The notes under the pieces: model-generated
Databases searched by the model: none
Told to the model about the DNA's origin: nothing
The model's input: the letters and a program-made list of their open reading frames with translations, nothing else
Made by a program: the position numbers and the translations under genes
Part shown: in pieces, positions 1 through 8,880 of the stretch
How the letters are laid out: each line of letters opens with the position of its first letter
How positions within the stretch are numbered: position 1 is the first letter of the stretch
NCBI RefSeq assembly: GCF_009829085.1
Contig: NZ_WUQY01000003.1
Coordinates: 124,001 to 188,000 of the forward strand
Direction: 5' to 3'
Length of the DNA: 64,000 nt
DNA from: Sphingobacterium bovisgrunnientis
GTDB taxonomy: Bacteria; Bacteroidota; Bacteroidia; Sphingobacteriales; Sphingobacteriaceae

Positions 1-1532
1 ATCGTCATTGGGACAAAGATAACGATGGGCGTTTCAATCATCCATTCGTTGCGACATATGAAAATGGTAAAATCGGAGAAGCAATTGATCTTTTAGAAGG
101 CCAGCCTTTTTATACGCCTACTGTACCTTTTGGCGGAGCTGAAGATTATGTCTGGGCACCTGACGGAAAATCAGTTTTGTACGTGTGTAAAAAGAAATTT
201 GGGAAAGAGTATGTGACAAGCACGAATACGGATATTTACCAATATGTCTTGGCTACGAAAGAAACGAAAAATCTCACAGAAGGCATGCAAGGCTATGATA
301 ATCATCCAGAGTTTAGTACAGATGGCAAACGTCTAGCTTGGACGAGCATGAAGACCGATGGGTATGAAGCGGACAAAAATGATATTATTATCATGGATGT
401 TAATTCAGGTGTAAAACTAAATCTTACAGCGCATTGGGATGAAACAGTCAACTCGTACAAATGGAGTAAAGATGGTAAGAAGATTTATTTTTTAGCGCCA
501 AAAGGCGGAACAGTGCAATTATTTGCCGTAGACATTCCTACAAATCTGAATGTACGTTCTTTACCGAAAATCCAACAAATTAGTGAAGGGCAATTCGATG
601 TTTCGGGAATAGTCGGCGAAACAAAAGATGGGCTAGTGGTTACTTCTACCAAAATGACTCGCGCAACGGAAGTATATTTGTATAGTTTTAAAACAAAAAA
701 CCTAACGCCAATAACTACCGTGAATGATGCGAAATACGCACAATTTCAAGATACAAAAGTAGAAAGTCGTGTTACCAAAGCATCGGATGGTGAAGATTTA
801 TTTTCTTGGGTGATCTATCCACCAGATTTTGATCCTACTAAAAAATATCCAACTTTATTATTTTGCCAAGGTGGGCCACAATCGGCTACCACGCAAGGTT
901 ATTCATTCCGTTGGAATTTTCAATTGATGGCTTCGCAAGGCTATATCGTTATTCTTCCGAATCGTCGTGGTATGCCAGGATGGGGTACAAAATGGAATAA
1001 AGATATTTCAAAAGATTGGGGTGGACAAGCAATTAGAGATTACATCTCGGCAATAGATGATTTCAAAAAAGAACCCTATGTAGATAACGATCGTATTGGT
1101 GCTATAGGTGCGAGCTATGGTGGATATTCTGTCTTTATGTTAGCTGGTGTGCACGAAGGCCGATTCAAAACTTTTATTTCACACTGTGGATTATTTAATA
1201 TGGAATCGTGGTATGGTACGACAGAAGAGTTGTTCTTTGCTAATTATGATTTAGGTGGTCCATATTGGGATAAAGCAAATGCTAAAACATATCAAGACTT
1301 CAACCCGATTCGTCATGTCGACAAATGGAATACGCCTATCCTTATTTTACAAGGTGGAAAAGATTATCGCGTGCCTATTGGACAAGGACAAGAAGCTTTT
1401 CAAGCTGCGCAATTGAAAGGAATCAAAAGTAGGTATGTTTTTATGCCAGATGAAAATCATTGGGTGCTATCCGGTCACAATGCGCAAGTATGGCAACGTG
1501 AGTTCTTTGGCTGGTTGAATGAAACATTATAA
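1..1532 (+). CDS. S9 family (prolyl oligopeptidase-like) serine peptidase, 5' truncated
   Basis: The frame is open from base 3, so the gene begins upstream of the window; the TTG at 177 is internal. The visible part holds the end of a TolB/DPP-type beta-propeller (repeated W-x-x-D-G-K blades), then an alpha/beta hydrolase domain. The catalytic triad is visible: Ser in GASYGGY (codon 1113-1115), Asp in GGKDYRV (codon 1362) and His in DENHW (codon 1458). These are features of dipeptidyl-/acylaminoacyl-peptidases of family S9, usually exported in Bacteroidota to trim peptides. The signal peptide, if any, lies outside the window. A hairpin terminator follows directly (1541-1570). The family is firm; the exact substrate is not known. 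Confidence 0.93.
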   Translation, partial: RHWDKDNDGRFNHPFVATYENGKIGEAIDLLEGQPFYTPTVPFGGAEDYVWAPDGKSVLYVCKKKFGKEYVTSTNTDIYQYVLATKETKNLTEGMQGYDNHPEFSTDGKRLAWTSMKTDGYEADKNDIIIMDVNSGVKLNLTAHWDETVNSYKWSKDGKKIYFLAPKGGTVQLFAVDIPTNLNVRSLPKIQQISEGQFDVSGIVGETKDGLVVTSTKMTRATEVYLYSFKTKNLTPITTVNDAKYAQFQDTKVESRVTKASDGEDLFSWVIYPPDFDPTKKYPTLLFCQGGPQSATTQGYSFRWNFQLMASQGYIVILPNRRGMPGWGTKWNKDISKDWGGQAIRDYISAIDDFKKEPYVDNDRIGAIGASYGGYSVFMLAGVHEGRFKTFISHCGLFNMESWYGTTEELFFANYDLGGPYWDKANAKTYQDFNPIRHVDKWNTPILILQGGKDYRVPIGQGQEAFQAAQLKGIKSRYVFMPDENHWVLSGHNAQVWQREFFGWLNETL

Positions 1533-1938
1533 CATAAAAAAAGTCTGAAGCGGGGAACTTCAGACTTTTTAACTAACCAATTATTAACCTAAATTATGAA
1601 TTACTACTATAACGACCAATTTTATGCCAATGTTGTATGTGATTGTTGATTTAACAATTGTTTAACATTTATAGGTAGTTATTAAGGTTTAGCTATTAAT
1701 TATTATAAATTAAATATTAGAGTTTGCCAAAGACTATAAATAAAAAATGTCTGAAGCGGGGAACTCCAGACATTTCTAACTAACCAATTATTAACCTAAA
1801 TTATGAATTACTAGTATAACGACCAATTTTATGCCAATGTTGTATCAAACAGTTGTTTTAACAATTGTTTAACAATATGTGGACAGATAAATGACAATAT
1901 GCTAAAAATATAGCCTTGAGAATTCTCAAGGCTATATT
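1533..1938. repeat. 406-bp gene-free stretch holding a duplicated ~125-bp unit with hairpin and micro-ORF
   Basis: Two near-identical direct copies lie at about 1543-1667 and 1749-1874 (offset 206-207). Each has a hairpin, the string CTAACCAATTATTAACC, an ATG (1596 and 1803), a shared block to TGCCAATGTTGTA, and TTAACAATTGTTTAAC at the end. The hairpin outer pair differs between copies by a compensatory change (AAG..CTT versus ATG..CAT). Copy 1 encodes a 17-residue peptide starting MNYYYNDQFY, ending at 1649; copy 2 has TAG at codon 4. The 70 bases between copies show nothing recognisable. Confidence 0.75.
1541..1570 (+). terminator. Intrinsic terminator after the S9 peptidase
   Basis: A nine-pair stem (AAGTCTGAAG pairing with CTTCAGACTT) around a short GGGGAA-containing loop is followed by a T-run. 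It starts nine bases after the peptidase stop codon. It is also the first element of repeat copy 1. Confidence 0.7.
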
Positions 1939-1941
1939 TTA
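1907..1941 (-). terminator. Perfect inverted repeat ending the MCE/amidase group
   Basis: A perfect long palindrome centred on GAATTC (arms AATATAGCCTTGAG and CTCAAGGCTATATT) has a T-run when read on the minus strand. It sits at the stop codon of the MCE gene and can act in both directions. Confidence 0.75.
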
Positions 1942-2886
1942 TTTAGTATCTTTCTTTCCGAAAATGGATATCTTTAAATATTTTCCAGGATTTGTTTTGA
2001 GATCCAAAACTAATTGATCCAGGTTCTCAGAGGCATTGGTCAAATTATTGTACAATTTGTTATCATTGACGAGTAATCCAATAGAACCTTCTCCTTTATT
2101 TATCTTGTCAGTAATAGCTTGCACATCTTGCATTGCCTTATTGGCATTATCTACGGTAGCTTTAATCTCCGTTTTTGACAGATCAGATGACAGGTTGTCA
2201 AGATTCGCAATTATCTGGTTGATGCGCGAACTGTTGTTTTTGAAGTTATTGGTAATAGATTCGAGATTTTGCATAATTTTCGCCAAGCGTACTCGCTCAG
2301 ATCCCATTAAGCCTTCAACATCAGTCGTGATCTTTTCAACATTTTTCAATGAAATAGAGATACTACGCAGACTTGTTTTGAAATCGCGTTGGAATTCATC
2401 ATCCAATGCAGTGTTGACAGCAGATAGCACGGAATCTAATTTCACGACAAGATCCTCTACTTTCTTTTGTAGTGGTTCTACTTTTTGGAGAAGATTCGCT
2501 TGTACGTCGGATTGCAATGGATCGCCATCACGAGCGTATGTTTTGCTATTTCCTAAGTCAAAAACAATTACTTTTCCTCCTAAAAAACCATCATTAGAAA
2601 TACGAGCGATGGTGTTTGAAGGAATTTCGTATTCGTCTTCGATTTTGAATTCAGTACGAATTTTTCCATTATCCATAAGAGTTGTCTTGGAAACTCGACC
2701 AATTTTGAATCCGTTTACCAATACGGGATTTGATACGGCTAAGCCATCCACGTTGTCGTAATCCGTATAAAAAGTGTTTTCGGAACTGAAAACATCGTTC
2801 CCTTTTAAAAAACTGTATCCAATAAATAATAATGCAATGGCGATTGCTGTTAGTGCGCCAACTTTAGTTTCGTTCGATAATTTCAA
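1939..2886 (-). CDS. MCE/MlaD family lipid-transport protein
   Basis: The 315-residue protein has one N-terminal membrane segment (about residues 9-28), an MCE domain (about 36-115, containing NPVLVNGFKIG) and a long C-terminal helical, coiled-coil-like region. This is the build of MlaD-type periplasmic proteins that carry phospholipid between inner and outer membranes. The start is a TTG codon at 2884-2886; no other in-frame start precedes the membrane segment. It follows two amidase genes on the same strand, which suggests one cell-envelope transcription unit. The usual MlaE permease and MlaF ATPase are not adjacent, as is common in this phylum, where they are encoded elsewhere. Confidence 0.88.
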   Translation of the reverse strand: MKLSNETKVGALTAIAIALLFIGYSFLKGNDVFSSENTFYTDYDNVDGLAVSNPVLVNGFKIGRVSKTTLMDNGKIRTEFKIEDEYEIPSNTIARISNDGFLGGKVIVFDLGNSKTYARDGDPLQSDVQANLLQKVEPLQKKVEDLVVKLDSVLSAVNTALDDEFQRDFKTSLRSISISLKNVEKITTDVEGLMGSERVRLAKIMQNLESITNNFKNNSSRINQIIANLDNLSSDLSKTEIKATVDNANKAMQDVQAITDKINKGEGSIGLLVNDNKLYNNLTNASENLDQLVLDLKTNPGKYLKISIFGKKDTK

Positions 2887-2962
2887 AGTTACTACGTTTT
2901 AGATTCTACATGAATATACTAATAACATCCTAAAGATAGAAAATGTTTAGATATCCGAATAA

Positions 2963-3829
2963 TTAGAATTTTTTAATCGCATTAAATAAACTGTTGACAA
3001 TTGCCTCTTGACCTGTGCTGGACATTAAGAATTTTTCTTCTTCCGAATTACTGATAAAACCAACTTCCGTCAAAACTGCGGGCATACCTGCTGTTTTTAA
3101 CACTGCAAATGGTCCTTCTTTAATTCCTCGGTTAGGTCTTCCAGCTTTTACATATTCTTCTTGCATCAATTTGGCTAATCTAATACTTTGGTCGCGGTAT
3201 TTTCTTTTCAATACCTTGAACACAATATAAGATGAAGGATCTTTAGGGTCAAATCCGCCATAATTTTCTTCGTGATTTTCTTCTAAAAGAATAGAAGCAT
3301 TTTCGCGAATTGCGACATCTTGATTTTGCATATTATTATAACCCAAAACAAATGTTTCTGTACCTCTTGCTGAATTATTTGCTACTTGCTGCGTTACCCA
3401 TTTACCTTTTTTGTTTTTGACGCGTTTTGTCGTCGTGCCACTGGCATTCAGGTGAATGGAAACAAAAATATCAGCATGATGGTTGTTCGCTAGTGCTGGA
3501 CGCTCGTAGAGATTAGGATATATATCTGTTTTACGTGTGTAAATGACTTTTGTTCCTGGAAGTTCAGCTTCTAATTTTTTTCCCAATTTAAGCGTTATTG
3601 CTAGCGCAATATCTTTTTCACGTGAAAGTTTCCCAACAGCGCCAGGATCTTTTCCGCCGTGCCCTGCATCCAATACAATTATTTTACCTTTCGACTTAGG
3701 AGGTTCTGGTTGATGTTCAATTTCTGCTGAGGAACTTGTAAAACTGCTGATTAATGGAAAAAGACTTATACTCAAAATAAGTATTGTCACAAAACCTAAT
3801 ATATTCTTCGCTTTTCTAGTATTAAACAT
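2963..3829 (-). CDS. N-acetylmuramoyl-L-alanine amidase (Amidase_3), copy A
   Basis: This 288-residue protein has an uncleaved or cleaved N-terminal hydrophobic segment (about 11-32), then an Amidase_3 domain. The zinc site and active site are visible: His in VLDAGHGGKDPG, Glu in SREKDIAL, His in FVSIHLNASG, and the catalytic Glu in VLTEVGFISN. Enzymes of this family cut the amide bond between muramic acid and the peptide stem in the periplasm, commonly during cell separation. It lies 76 bases upstream of the MCE gene and 37 bases downstream of a clear paralogue, so the pair probably came from tandem duplication. An insertion around RVKNKKGKWVTQQ distinguishes it from copy B. Confidence 0.93.
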   Translation of the reverse strand: MFNTRKAKNILGFVTILILSISLFPLISSFTSSSAEIEHQPEPPKSKGKIIVLDAGHGGKDPGAVGKLSREKDIALAITLKLGKKLEAELPGTKVIYTRKTDIYPNLYERPALANNHHADIFVSIHLNASGTTTKRVKNKKGKWVTQQVANNSARGTETFVLGYNNMQNQDVAIRENASILLEENHEENYGGFDPKDPSSYIVFKVLKRKYRDQSIRLAKLMQEEYVKAGRPNRGIKEGPFAVLKTAGMPAVLTEVGFISNSEEEKFLMSSTGQEAIVNSLFNAIKKF

Positions 3830-3866
3830 ATATGCTATTTAAACAGTTTTATTCGTTTTTAGTTTA

Positions 3867-4688
3867 CTATCTTTCTACTGCGGCTTTGTAGTTTTTAATA
3901 GCATCGAATAGATTTTTTACTATTTCGGCTTGGCCTTCTTCGGATAACATATAATCTTCTTCGCTTGGACTCGATATAAATCCAATTTCTGTCAAAACTG
4001 CTGGCATACTTGCACGAGCTAATACGGCCAAACCTTGCTCTTTGACTCCTCTATTTGGTCTGTTCGAGGTGATGTATTCATTTTGCATTAAGGAAGCTAA
4101 TCGTATGCTGCGGTCACGATATTGACGTTTCATTACTTTGAAGACAATATAAGAAGAAGGATCTTTTGGATCAAAACCAATTAAATCGGCGTTATTCTCT
4201 TCATAATTCTCTTCTAATAGCATGTCGGCATTTTCGCGAATTGCTACGTCCTGTTCATTCATACGATGAAATCCTAAAACCAGTGTCTCCGTACCTGTAA
4301 CTTGTGGGTTTTTTCTGCGTGCAGTATTAGCAGAGTTTGCATGTATGGAAATAAATAAGTCTGCGTGATTTTTATTTGCTATCTCTGATCGAGTACGAAA
4401 TGGAACATCAGTGTCAGAATTGCGTGTCAATAATACATTGATCCCGATTTTTTCAAGCTCTTTTTTTAGTTTAATAGATACATCCAATACAATATCTTTT
4501 TCTTTTGATCGGCGCCCCACAGCTCCTAATGCTGCTCCACCATGCCCAGGGTCTAAAACCACTGTGAATGTTTTTTTAGGGGGATCAGTATTAATTTTTG
4601 AGACAGGATGAAAGGAAGAGGCTATGGCGATAATAAACGCAGCTACAAAAAAAGAACTTATATATTTAACACTATTTAAAAGAATCAT
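3867..4688 (-). CDS. N-acetylmuramoyl-L-alanine amidase (Amidase_3), copy B
   Basis: A 273-residue paralogue of the next gene downstream, with the same zinc and catalytic residues (VLDPGHGGAALG, SKEKDIVL, FISIHANSA, VLTEIGFIS) and a hydrophobic N-terminus (about 8-26) for export. Blocks such as FDPKDPSSYIVFKV and the following RQYRDRSIRLA are nearly identical in both. It is the first gene of the minus-strand amidase-amidase-MCE group. A -7-type box TATCTTTG lies on the minus strand at 4738-4745, about 50 bases upstream. It is divergent from the LptD-like gene, so two envelope units share this promoter region. Confidence 0.93.
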   Translation of the reverse strand: MILLNSVKYISSFFVAAFIIAIASSFHPVSKINTDPPKKTFTVVLDPGHGGAALGAVGRRSKEKDIVLDVSIKLKKELEKIGINVLLTRNSDTDVPFRTRSEIANKNHADLFISIHANSANTARRKNPQVTGTETLVLGFHRMNEQDVAIRENADMLLEENYEENNADLIGFDPKDPSSYIVFKVMKRQYRDRSIRLASLMQNEYITSNRPNRGVKEQGLAVLARASMPAVLTEIGFISSPSEEDYMLSEEGQAEIVKNLFDAIKNYKAAVER

Positions 4689-4737
4689 TTTTATATTTTT
4701 AACATTTTTGTGTGATTAATCAAAAACTGTTTCAAGG

Positions 4738-4745
4738 CAAAGATA
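4738..4745 (-). promoter_or_regulatory. Candidate -7 box for the amidase-MCE group
   Basis: The minus strand reads TATCTTTG, a perfect match to the Bacteroidota consensus TAnnTTTG. The nearest TTTG that could serve as -33 box (4762-4765) is only 16 bases away, a few bases shorter than usual. Confidence 0.4.
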
Positions 4746-4791
4746 AAGCATAAAATTTATTCAAAAAAATAACATGTTTATCTATTCGTTT

Positions 4792-4825
4792 TTTGACTAT
4801 TTTTGTCGTTAATAGTTTATTTTTG
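4792..4825 (+). promoter_or_regulatory. Candidate promoter of the LptD-like gene
   Basis: TTTG at 4792-4795 and TATTTTTG at 4818-4825 are separated by 22 bases, close to the Bacteroidota -33/-7 arrangement. A second TATTTTTG lies at 4798-4805. Transcription starting just after 4825 leaves a leader of about 25 bases before the TTG at 4854. Confidence 0.5.
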
Positions 4826-4853
4826 CGCTAAATTAATATATAAGATTTTCAAT

Positions 4854-7511
4854 TTGAAAACGGTAACGAGTTTTTTATGCGGTTTAGTATTTCTGATTTC
4901 AGGAATTAATGTTGGGTATGCACAGATGATTCGTTCACAGAATTCAAATATATCTGTCCAAGACACCATAAAAGCTACTGCAGATACATCCAAAAATCAT
5001 TTGAAACTTACCAACGGTAAGGATACGGTGGTTATGAAAGATGAAAGTGGTTTGGAAACTGTTGTAACTATTGTTGCAAATGACTCATCATGGAATGAAG
5101 TGAGTAAAAATATTATTCACTTATATAGTGGAGCAAAAGTGAAGTATCAAGACTTTGAGCTGTCTGCAGATTATATTCGATTGGACCGTAACACAAATAT
5201 GTTGTATGCGAGTGGTGTAACAGATCATACGGGTAAATATGTGGGACGACCTGTTGTTCTTTTTCCAAATGAAACCCCAAAAGCTGTCGATTCATTATTG
5301 TATAACTATAAATCACAAGAGGGAAAAACATTTGGCATAATGACCGAAGAAGACGGAGGGTATATTCAAGCGCGTGTGCTACGTAAGAATATTTACGATG
5401 AAATGTCAATTCAACATGCGATGTACAGTACTTGTGATTTGCCATTTCCACATACGCATTTTGGTATAGCAATTCCGAAGGGATTAATTACCTCAAAACA
5501 AGTGATAGCAGAATGGCCGCATCTCGTAGTTCAAGGGATTCCCTTCAAGTTTATAACAGTTCCATTTGGATTTTTTCCAAAAACTAATAAAAAACAAGCT
5601 GGATTTTTATTTCCTTCTTTTGGTGATGATGTTACGCGAGGGTTTGGTCTACGTGATTTTGGCTGGTATTTGACATTTAACGATTATTGGGATTCCGAAA
5701 TTCGAGGTTCATTCTATTCGAAAGGAGCATGGGAATCTTCTATTCGTACTAATTATTTGGTGAATTATAAATTTAGCGGTGGTTTTAATATTCGTTTTGC
5801 TTCAACCCCAACAGGAGTTGAGGGTTCTGATAATTACAAGCGTGCAAAGGATTTTAATGTCACTTGGACTCATACACAACGACAAGAGGCTAATCCAGGT
5901 ACATCCTTTTCAGCATCGGTGAATTTCGGTACTTCATCATATTTTCAAAATTCGGGAGCGGGAAGTACTTACAATTACAATGAGTTGACACGAAATAACA
6001 TGTCTTCTTCCATTTCATATGGAAAAGTATTTGCGGACGGAAAAGTTAATTTTACATCTAGTGCTTCCCATCGTCAGGATATGCAAACCGGTAAAGTTGA
6101 TTTAGAATTGCCACAGTTCTCATTGAACGTATCTACTTTTAATCCATTTGATTCAAAAGAGCGCGTCGGTGAGCAAAAATGGTTTCAACGAATCACTGTT
6201 GGTTATAGTTTACAAGGTCGTAACACCCTTTCGACAGGAGATTCTACAATCTTTAGCAAACAAACTCTACAACAATTTACAAACGGTTTCCAACATAATA
6301 TTCCTGTTAGTTTGAGTTTAAATGCGTTTAAGTATTTTCAATTCAATACTTCTGTAAATTATACCGAGCGTTGGTATTTGCAAACTATTCGCAATTATAG
6401 AGCGAATGAAATAAATGGTTATATTAATGTAAGAGATACTGTTGGTGGTTTTCGTCGTGCATATGACTATTCTATGTCTAGTGGATTGTCAACAAAAGTA
6501 TATGGTGTTTATCCCAAGATCGGAAAATTCGAGGCTATTCGTCACGTTGTAACACCTTCTGTTAATTTTAACTATAGACCTGATTTTGGAGATCCAAAAT
6601 ATGGATTCTATAGAGATTGGATTGACCAAAATGGAAAACTGTCAAATTATTCCATTTTTGATGGAGCTATGTTTGGTGGTCCATCTTCTGGAAGATCTAT
6701 GGGAATCGGTTTTTCTGTTGACAATAATATTGAAGCAAAAGTTAGAAATAAAGCGGATTCAACGGAATCGGGAAAAGATGCTTTCAAAAAAATTCCAATT
6801 CTTCAAGGCTTGACATTTAGTGGTAACTACAACTTTGCAGCAGACTCTTTAAAACTTTCAACGATTTCTTTTTCGGGTCGAACAAGTATATTCAACGAAA
6901 AAATAAATTTAAATTTCAATGGTACATTGGATCCATATCAATTGGATAATCAAGGTCAGCGAATAGATAGATATGCCATACAAGACGGAAATTTAGCACG
7001 ATTGACCAACTTTGGACTTTCATTTGACTATAGTTTCAATCCTGATGCAAATAAGAGTCGTAACAATAACGTAGACTCTATGCGTAACCAAATGCCTAAC
7101 ATGACCAAAGAGCAATCTGAAGCTTTGGCACGTATAAGCCGTGATCCCAATGCGTTTGTAGATTTCAATATTCCATGGAACTTGGCCGGTTCATTTAGTC
7201 TGCAATACTTTAAAAATTTCGATAATAATCTACGAAGGGTACGTAGTGACTATACAGCTACAATCAATTTACATGGTGATATCAATGTCACACCTAAGTG
7301 GAAAATTCAATTTAACTCAGGTTATGATATCAAACAGAAAGAAGTTGCGATGACAAATTTCTCAATTTATCGTGATTTACACTGTTGGGATATGTCTGTT
7401 GGATGGGTGCCATTTGGTCGTTTTCAATCATATAATATTACTATACGTGCTAAGGCGTCTGTTCTACAAGATTTGAAGTTAACAAAACGCAATAGTCATT
7501 ATTCATATTAG
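4854..7511 (+). CDS. LptD-like outer-membrane LPS assembly protein
   Basis: About 885 residues. I place the start at TTG 4854 because it begins a good signal peptide (MKTVTSFLCGLVFLISG, cleavage near GYAQ); a frame-open TTG at 4803 would overlap the proposed promoter and add a non-signal extension. After a short linker comes an OstA-like beta-jellyroll segment (ELSADYIRLDRNTNMLYASG), then a long outer-membrane beta-barrel rich in aromatic strands. This matches the Bacteroidota LptD/OstA family that inserts lipopolysaccharide into the outer leaflet. The divergent amidase and MCE genes fit an envelope-building neighbourhood. Cysteines of the Escherichia coli LptD disulfide pattern are not obvious, so its assembly partner may differ. 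Confidence 0.85.
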   Translation: MKTVTSFLCGLVFLISGINVGYAQMIRSQNSNISVQDTIKATADTSKNHLKLTNGKDTVVMKDESGLETVVTIVANDSSWNEVSKNIIHLYSGAKVKYQDFELSADYIRLDRNTNMLYASGVTDHTGKYVGRPVVLFPNETPKAVDSLLYNYKSQEGKTFGIMTEEDGGYIQARVLRKNIYDEMSIQHAMYSTCDLPFPHTHFGIAIPKGLITSKQVIAEWPHLVVQGIPFKFITVPFGFFPKTNKKQAGFLFPSFGDDVTRGFGLRDFGWYLTFNDYWDSEIRGSFYSKGAWESSIRTNYLVNYKFSGGFNIRFASTPTGVEGSDNYKRAKDFNVTWTHTQRQEANPGTSFSASVNFGTSSYFQNSGAGSTYNYNELTRNNMSSSISYGKVFADGKVNFTSSASHRQDMQTGKVDLELPQFSLNVSTFNPFDSKERVGEQKWFQRITVGYSLQGRNTLSTGDSTIFSKQTLQQFTNGFQHNIPVSLSLNAFKYFQFNTSVNYTERWYLQTIRNYRANEINGYINVRDTVGGFRRAYDYSMSSGLSTKVYGVYPKIGKFEAIRHVVTPSVNFNYRPDFGDPKYGFYRDWIDQNGKLSNYSIFDGAMFGGPSSGRSMGIGFSVDNNIEAKVRNKADSTESGKDAFKKIPILQGLTFSGNYNFAADSLKLSTISFSGRTSIFNEKINLNFNGTLDPYQLDNQGQRIDRYAIQDGNLARLTNFGLSFDYSFNPDANKSRNNNVDSMRNQMPNMTKEQSEALARISRDPNAFVDFNIPWNLAGSFSLQYFKNFDNNLRRVRSDYTATINLHGDINVTPKWKIQFNSGYDIKQKEVAMTNFSIYRDLHCWDMSVGWVPFGRFQSYNITIRAKASVLQDLKLTKRNSHYSY

Positions 7512-7534
7512 ATTTTTTTTGCTAACTATGTGTT

Positions 7535-8779
7535 ATGAATGCAGAAATCATAACCATAGGTGATGAAATATTGTTGGGTCAAATTGTTGATAGCAATTCA
7601 GCTTGGATTGGTCAACAGTTGAATTTACTTAATATTCGCGTACAGCAAATTACTTCAATTTCGGATACAGCCGAAGCAATATCTAATGCGCTTAACTTGG
7701 CGTCAAAGCGGGCAGATCTTATAATCGTTACAGGAGGTTTAGGGCCGACTAAGGACGATGTTACAAAACAAACTATAGCTTCATATTTCGGTAAAAAATT
7801 AGTACGTGATGCAAAGGTTTTGGCGCATGTGCAAGGTTTGTTTACACGTATTGCTCCCGACAAAATAATGCCCGAAGTGAACCAAGCGCAAGCCGATGTA
7901 GTAGAAGATTGTGAAGTGCTCTTCAATGATGTAGGTACTGCGCCGGGCATGTGGATTACCGACAAGGATAAGTATTTTGCTTTTTTGCCTGGTGTTCCAT
8001 TCGAAATGAAATTTCTAGTTACTAATCGAATACTTCCAAAATTGAAAGAAAATGCTTCATCACAGCTTGTGGAGCATCGACATATTATTAGTATTGGTCT
8101 AGGCGAATCATTCTTAGCAGAAAAAATAGCCGATATCGAAAATAGCCTCCCAGAAAACATAAAATTAGCTTATTTGCCAAGAGTAGGGTTGGTGCGTTTG
8201 CGATTGTCTCAAATTGGAGAAAGTGATGTATCTATAGATTTTTACCATCAGCAGTTGGTAGAGCGGCTGGGGCATCATGTGGTTACCGCAAAGGATATAT
8301 CAATAGAGCAAGCCATTGTGGAAGCTTTTGCGAATGACGATTTAAAATTAGCTACCGCTGAAAGTTGTACAGGAGGAAGTATTGCCAGTGGTATCACTGG
8401 GATTTCAGGAGCTAGTGCTATGTTTGATTGTGGCATTGTGGCTTATCATAATAACATTAAGCAAAATTTATTAGGTGTCAAAGAAGAAACATTGAAAGAA
8501 TTTGGAGCAGTGAGCGAACAAACAGTAATCGAAATGGCGGAAGGGGTGAAAAAATTAGCAGGAGCAAATTATAGCATTGCCACAAGTGGTATCGCTGGCC
8601 CAGGAGGAGGTACTCCCGAAAAGCCAGTTGGTACGGTTTGGATTGCGGTAAGTGGAAAGTATGAAACGAAAACAAAACTTTTTCACTTTCGTAACGATCG
8701 TGCAATCAACATTGAGCGTACAGTTGCGCAGGCGTTTGCGATGCTTTGGAATATGTATGTAAATGACAAGAGCAATTAG
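7535..8779 (+). CDS. cinA: CinA-like protein / nicotinamide-nucleotide amidase
   Basis: 414 residues, full family length. The N-terminal molybdopterin-binding-like domain shows GDEILLGQIVDSNSAW and VTGGLGPTKDD; the C-terminal amidase domain shows TAESCTGGSIASGITG and SGIAGPGGGTPEKPVGTVW. The C-terminal domain deamidates nicotinamide mononucleotide in pyridine-nucleotide recycling; the N-terminal domain of related proteins hydrolyses ADP-ribose. The gene starts 23 bases after the LptD-like stop and may be read with it. It ends about 100 bases before the E2 gene. Confidence 0.95.
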   Translation: MNAEIITIGDEILLGQIVDSNSAWIGQQLNLLNIRVQQITSISDTAEAISNALNLASKRADLIIVTGGLGPTKDDVTKQTIASYFGKKLVRDAKVLAHVQGLFTRIAPDKIMPEVNQAQADVVEDCEVLFNDVGTAPGMWITDKDKYFAFLPGVPFEMKFLVTNRILPKLKENASSQLVEHRHIISIGLGESFLAEKIADIENSLPENIKLAYLPRVGLVRLRLSQIGESDVSIDFYHQQLVERLGHHVVTAKDISIEQAIVEAFANDDLKLATAESCTGGSIASGITGISGASAMFDCGIVAYHNNIKQNLLGVKEETLKEFGAVSEQTVIEMAEGVKKLAGANYSIATSGIAGPGGGTPEKPVGTVWIAVSGKYETKTKLFHFRNDRAINIERTVAQAFAMLWNMYVNDKSN

Positions 8780-8880
8780 AAATATTCTACTGTTAAATCA
8801 ATAATATAAAATATTATATTTTGTTTTTAGGGATTCTATTCCTAATTATTTAATTTAGTGACATAAAATACAAAATCAGT

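Noticed and set aside
1543..1874. Possible two-repeat CRISPR array
   Set aside because: Only two ~125-bp copies, far longer than CRISPR repeats, with a short unrelated spacer and no cas genes.
2036..2761. Long plus-strand open frame antisense to the MCE gene
   Set aside because: Composition and lack of motifs mark it as a shadow of the minus-strand gene, which has clear domains.
2884..2891. Perfect minus-strand TAACTTTG -7 box
   Set aside because: It overlaps the only plausible start codon of the MCE gene and lies inside an operon-like group.
4803..4853. Upstream TTG start for the LptD-like gene
   Set aside because: It overlaps the candidate promoter and places 17 residues before a good signal peptide.
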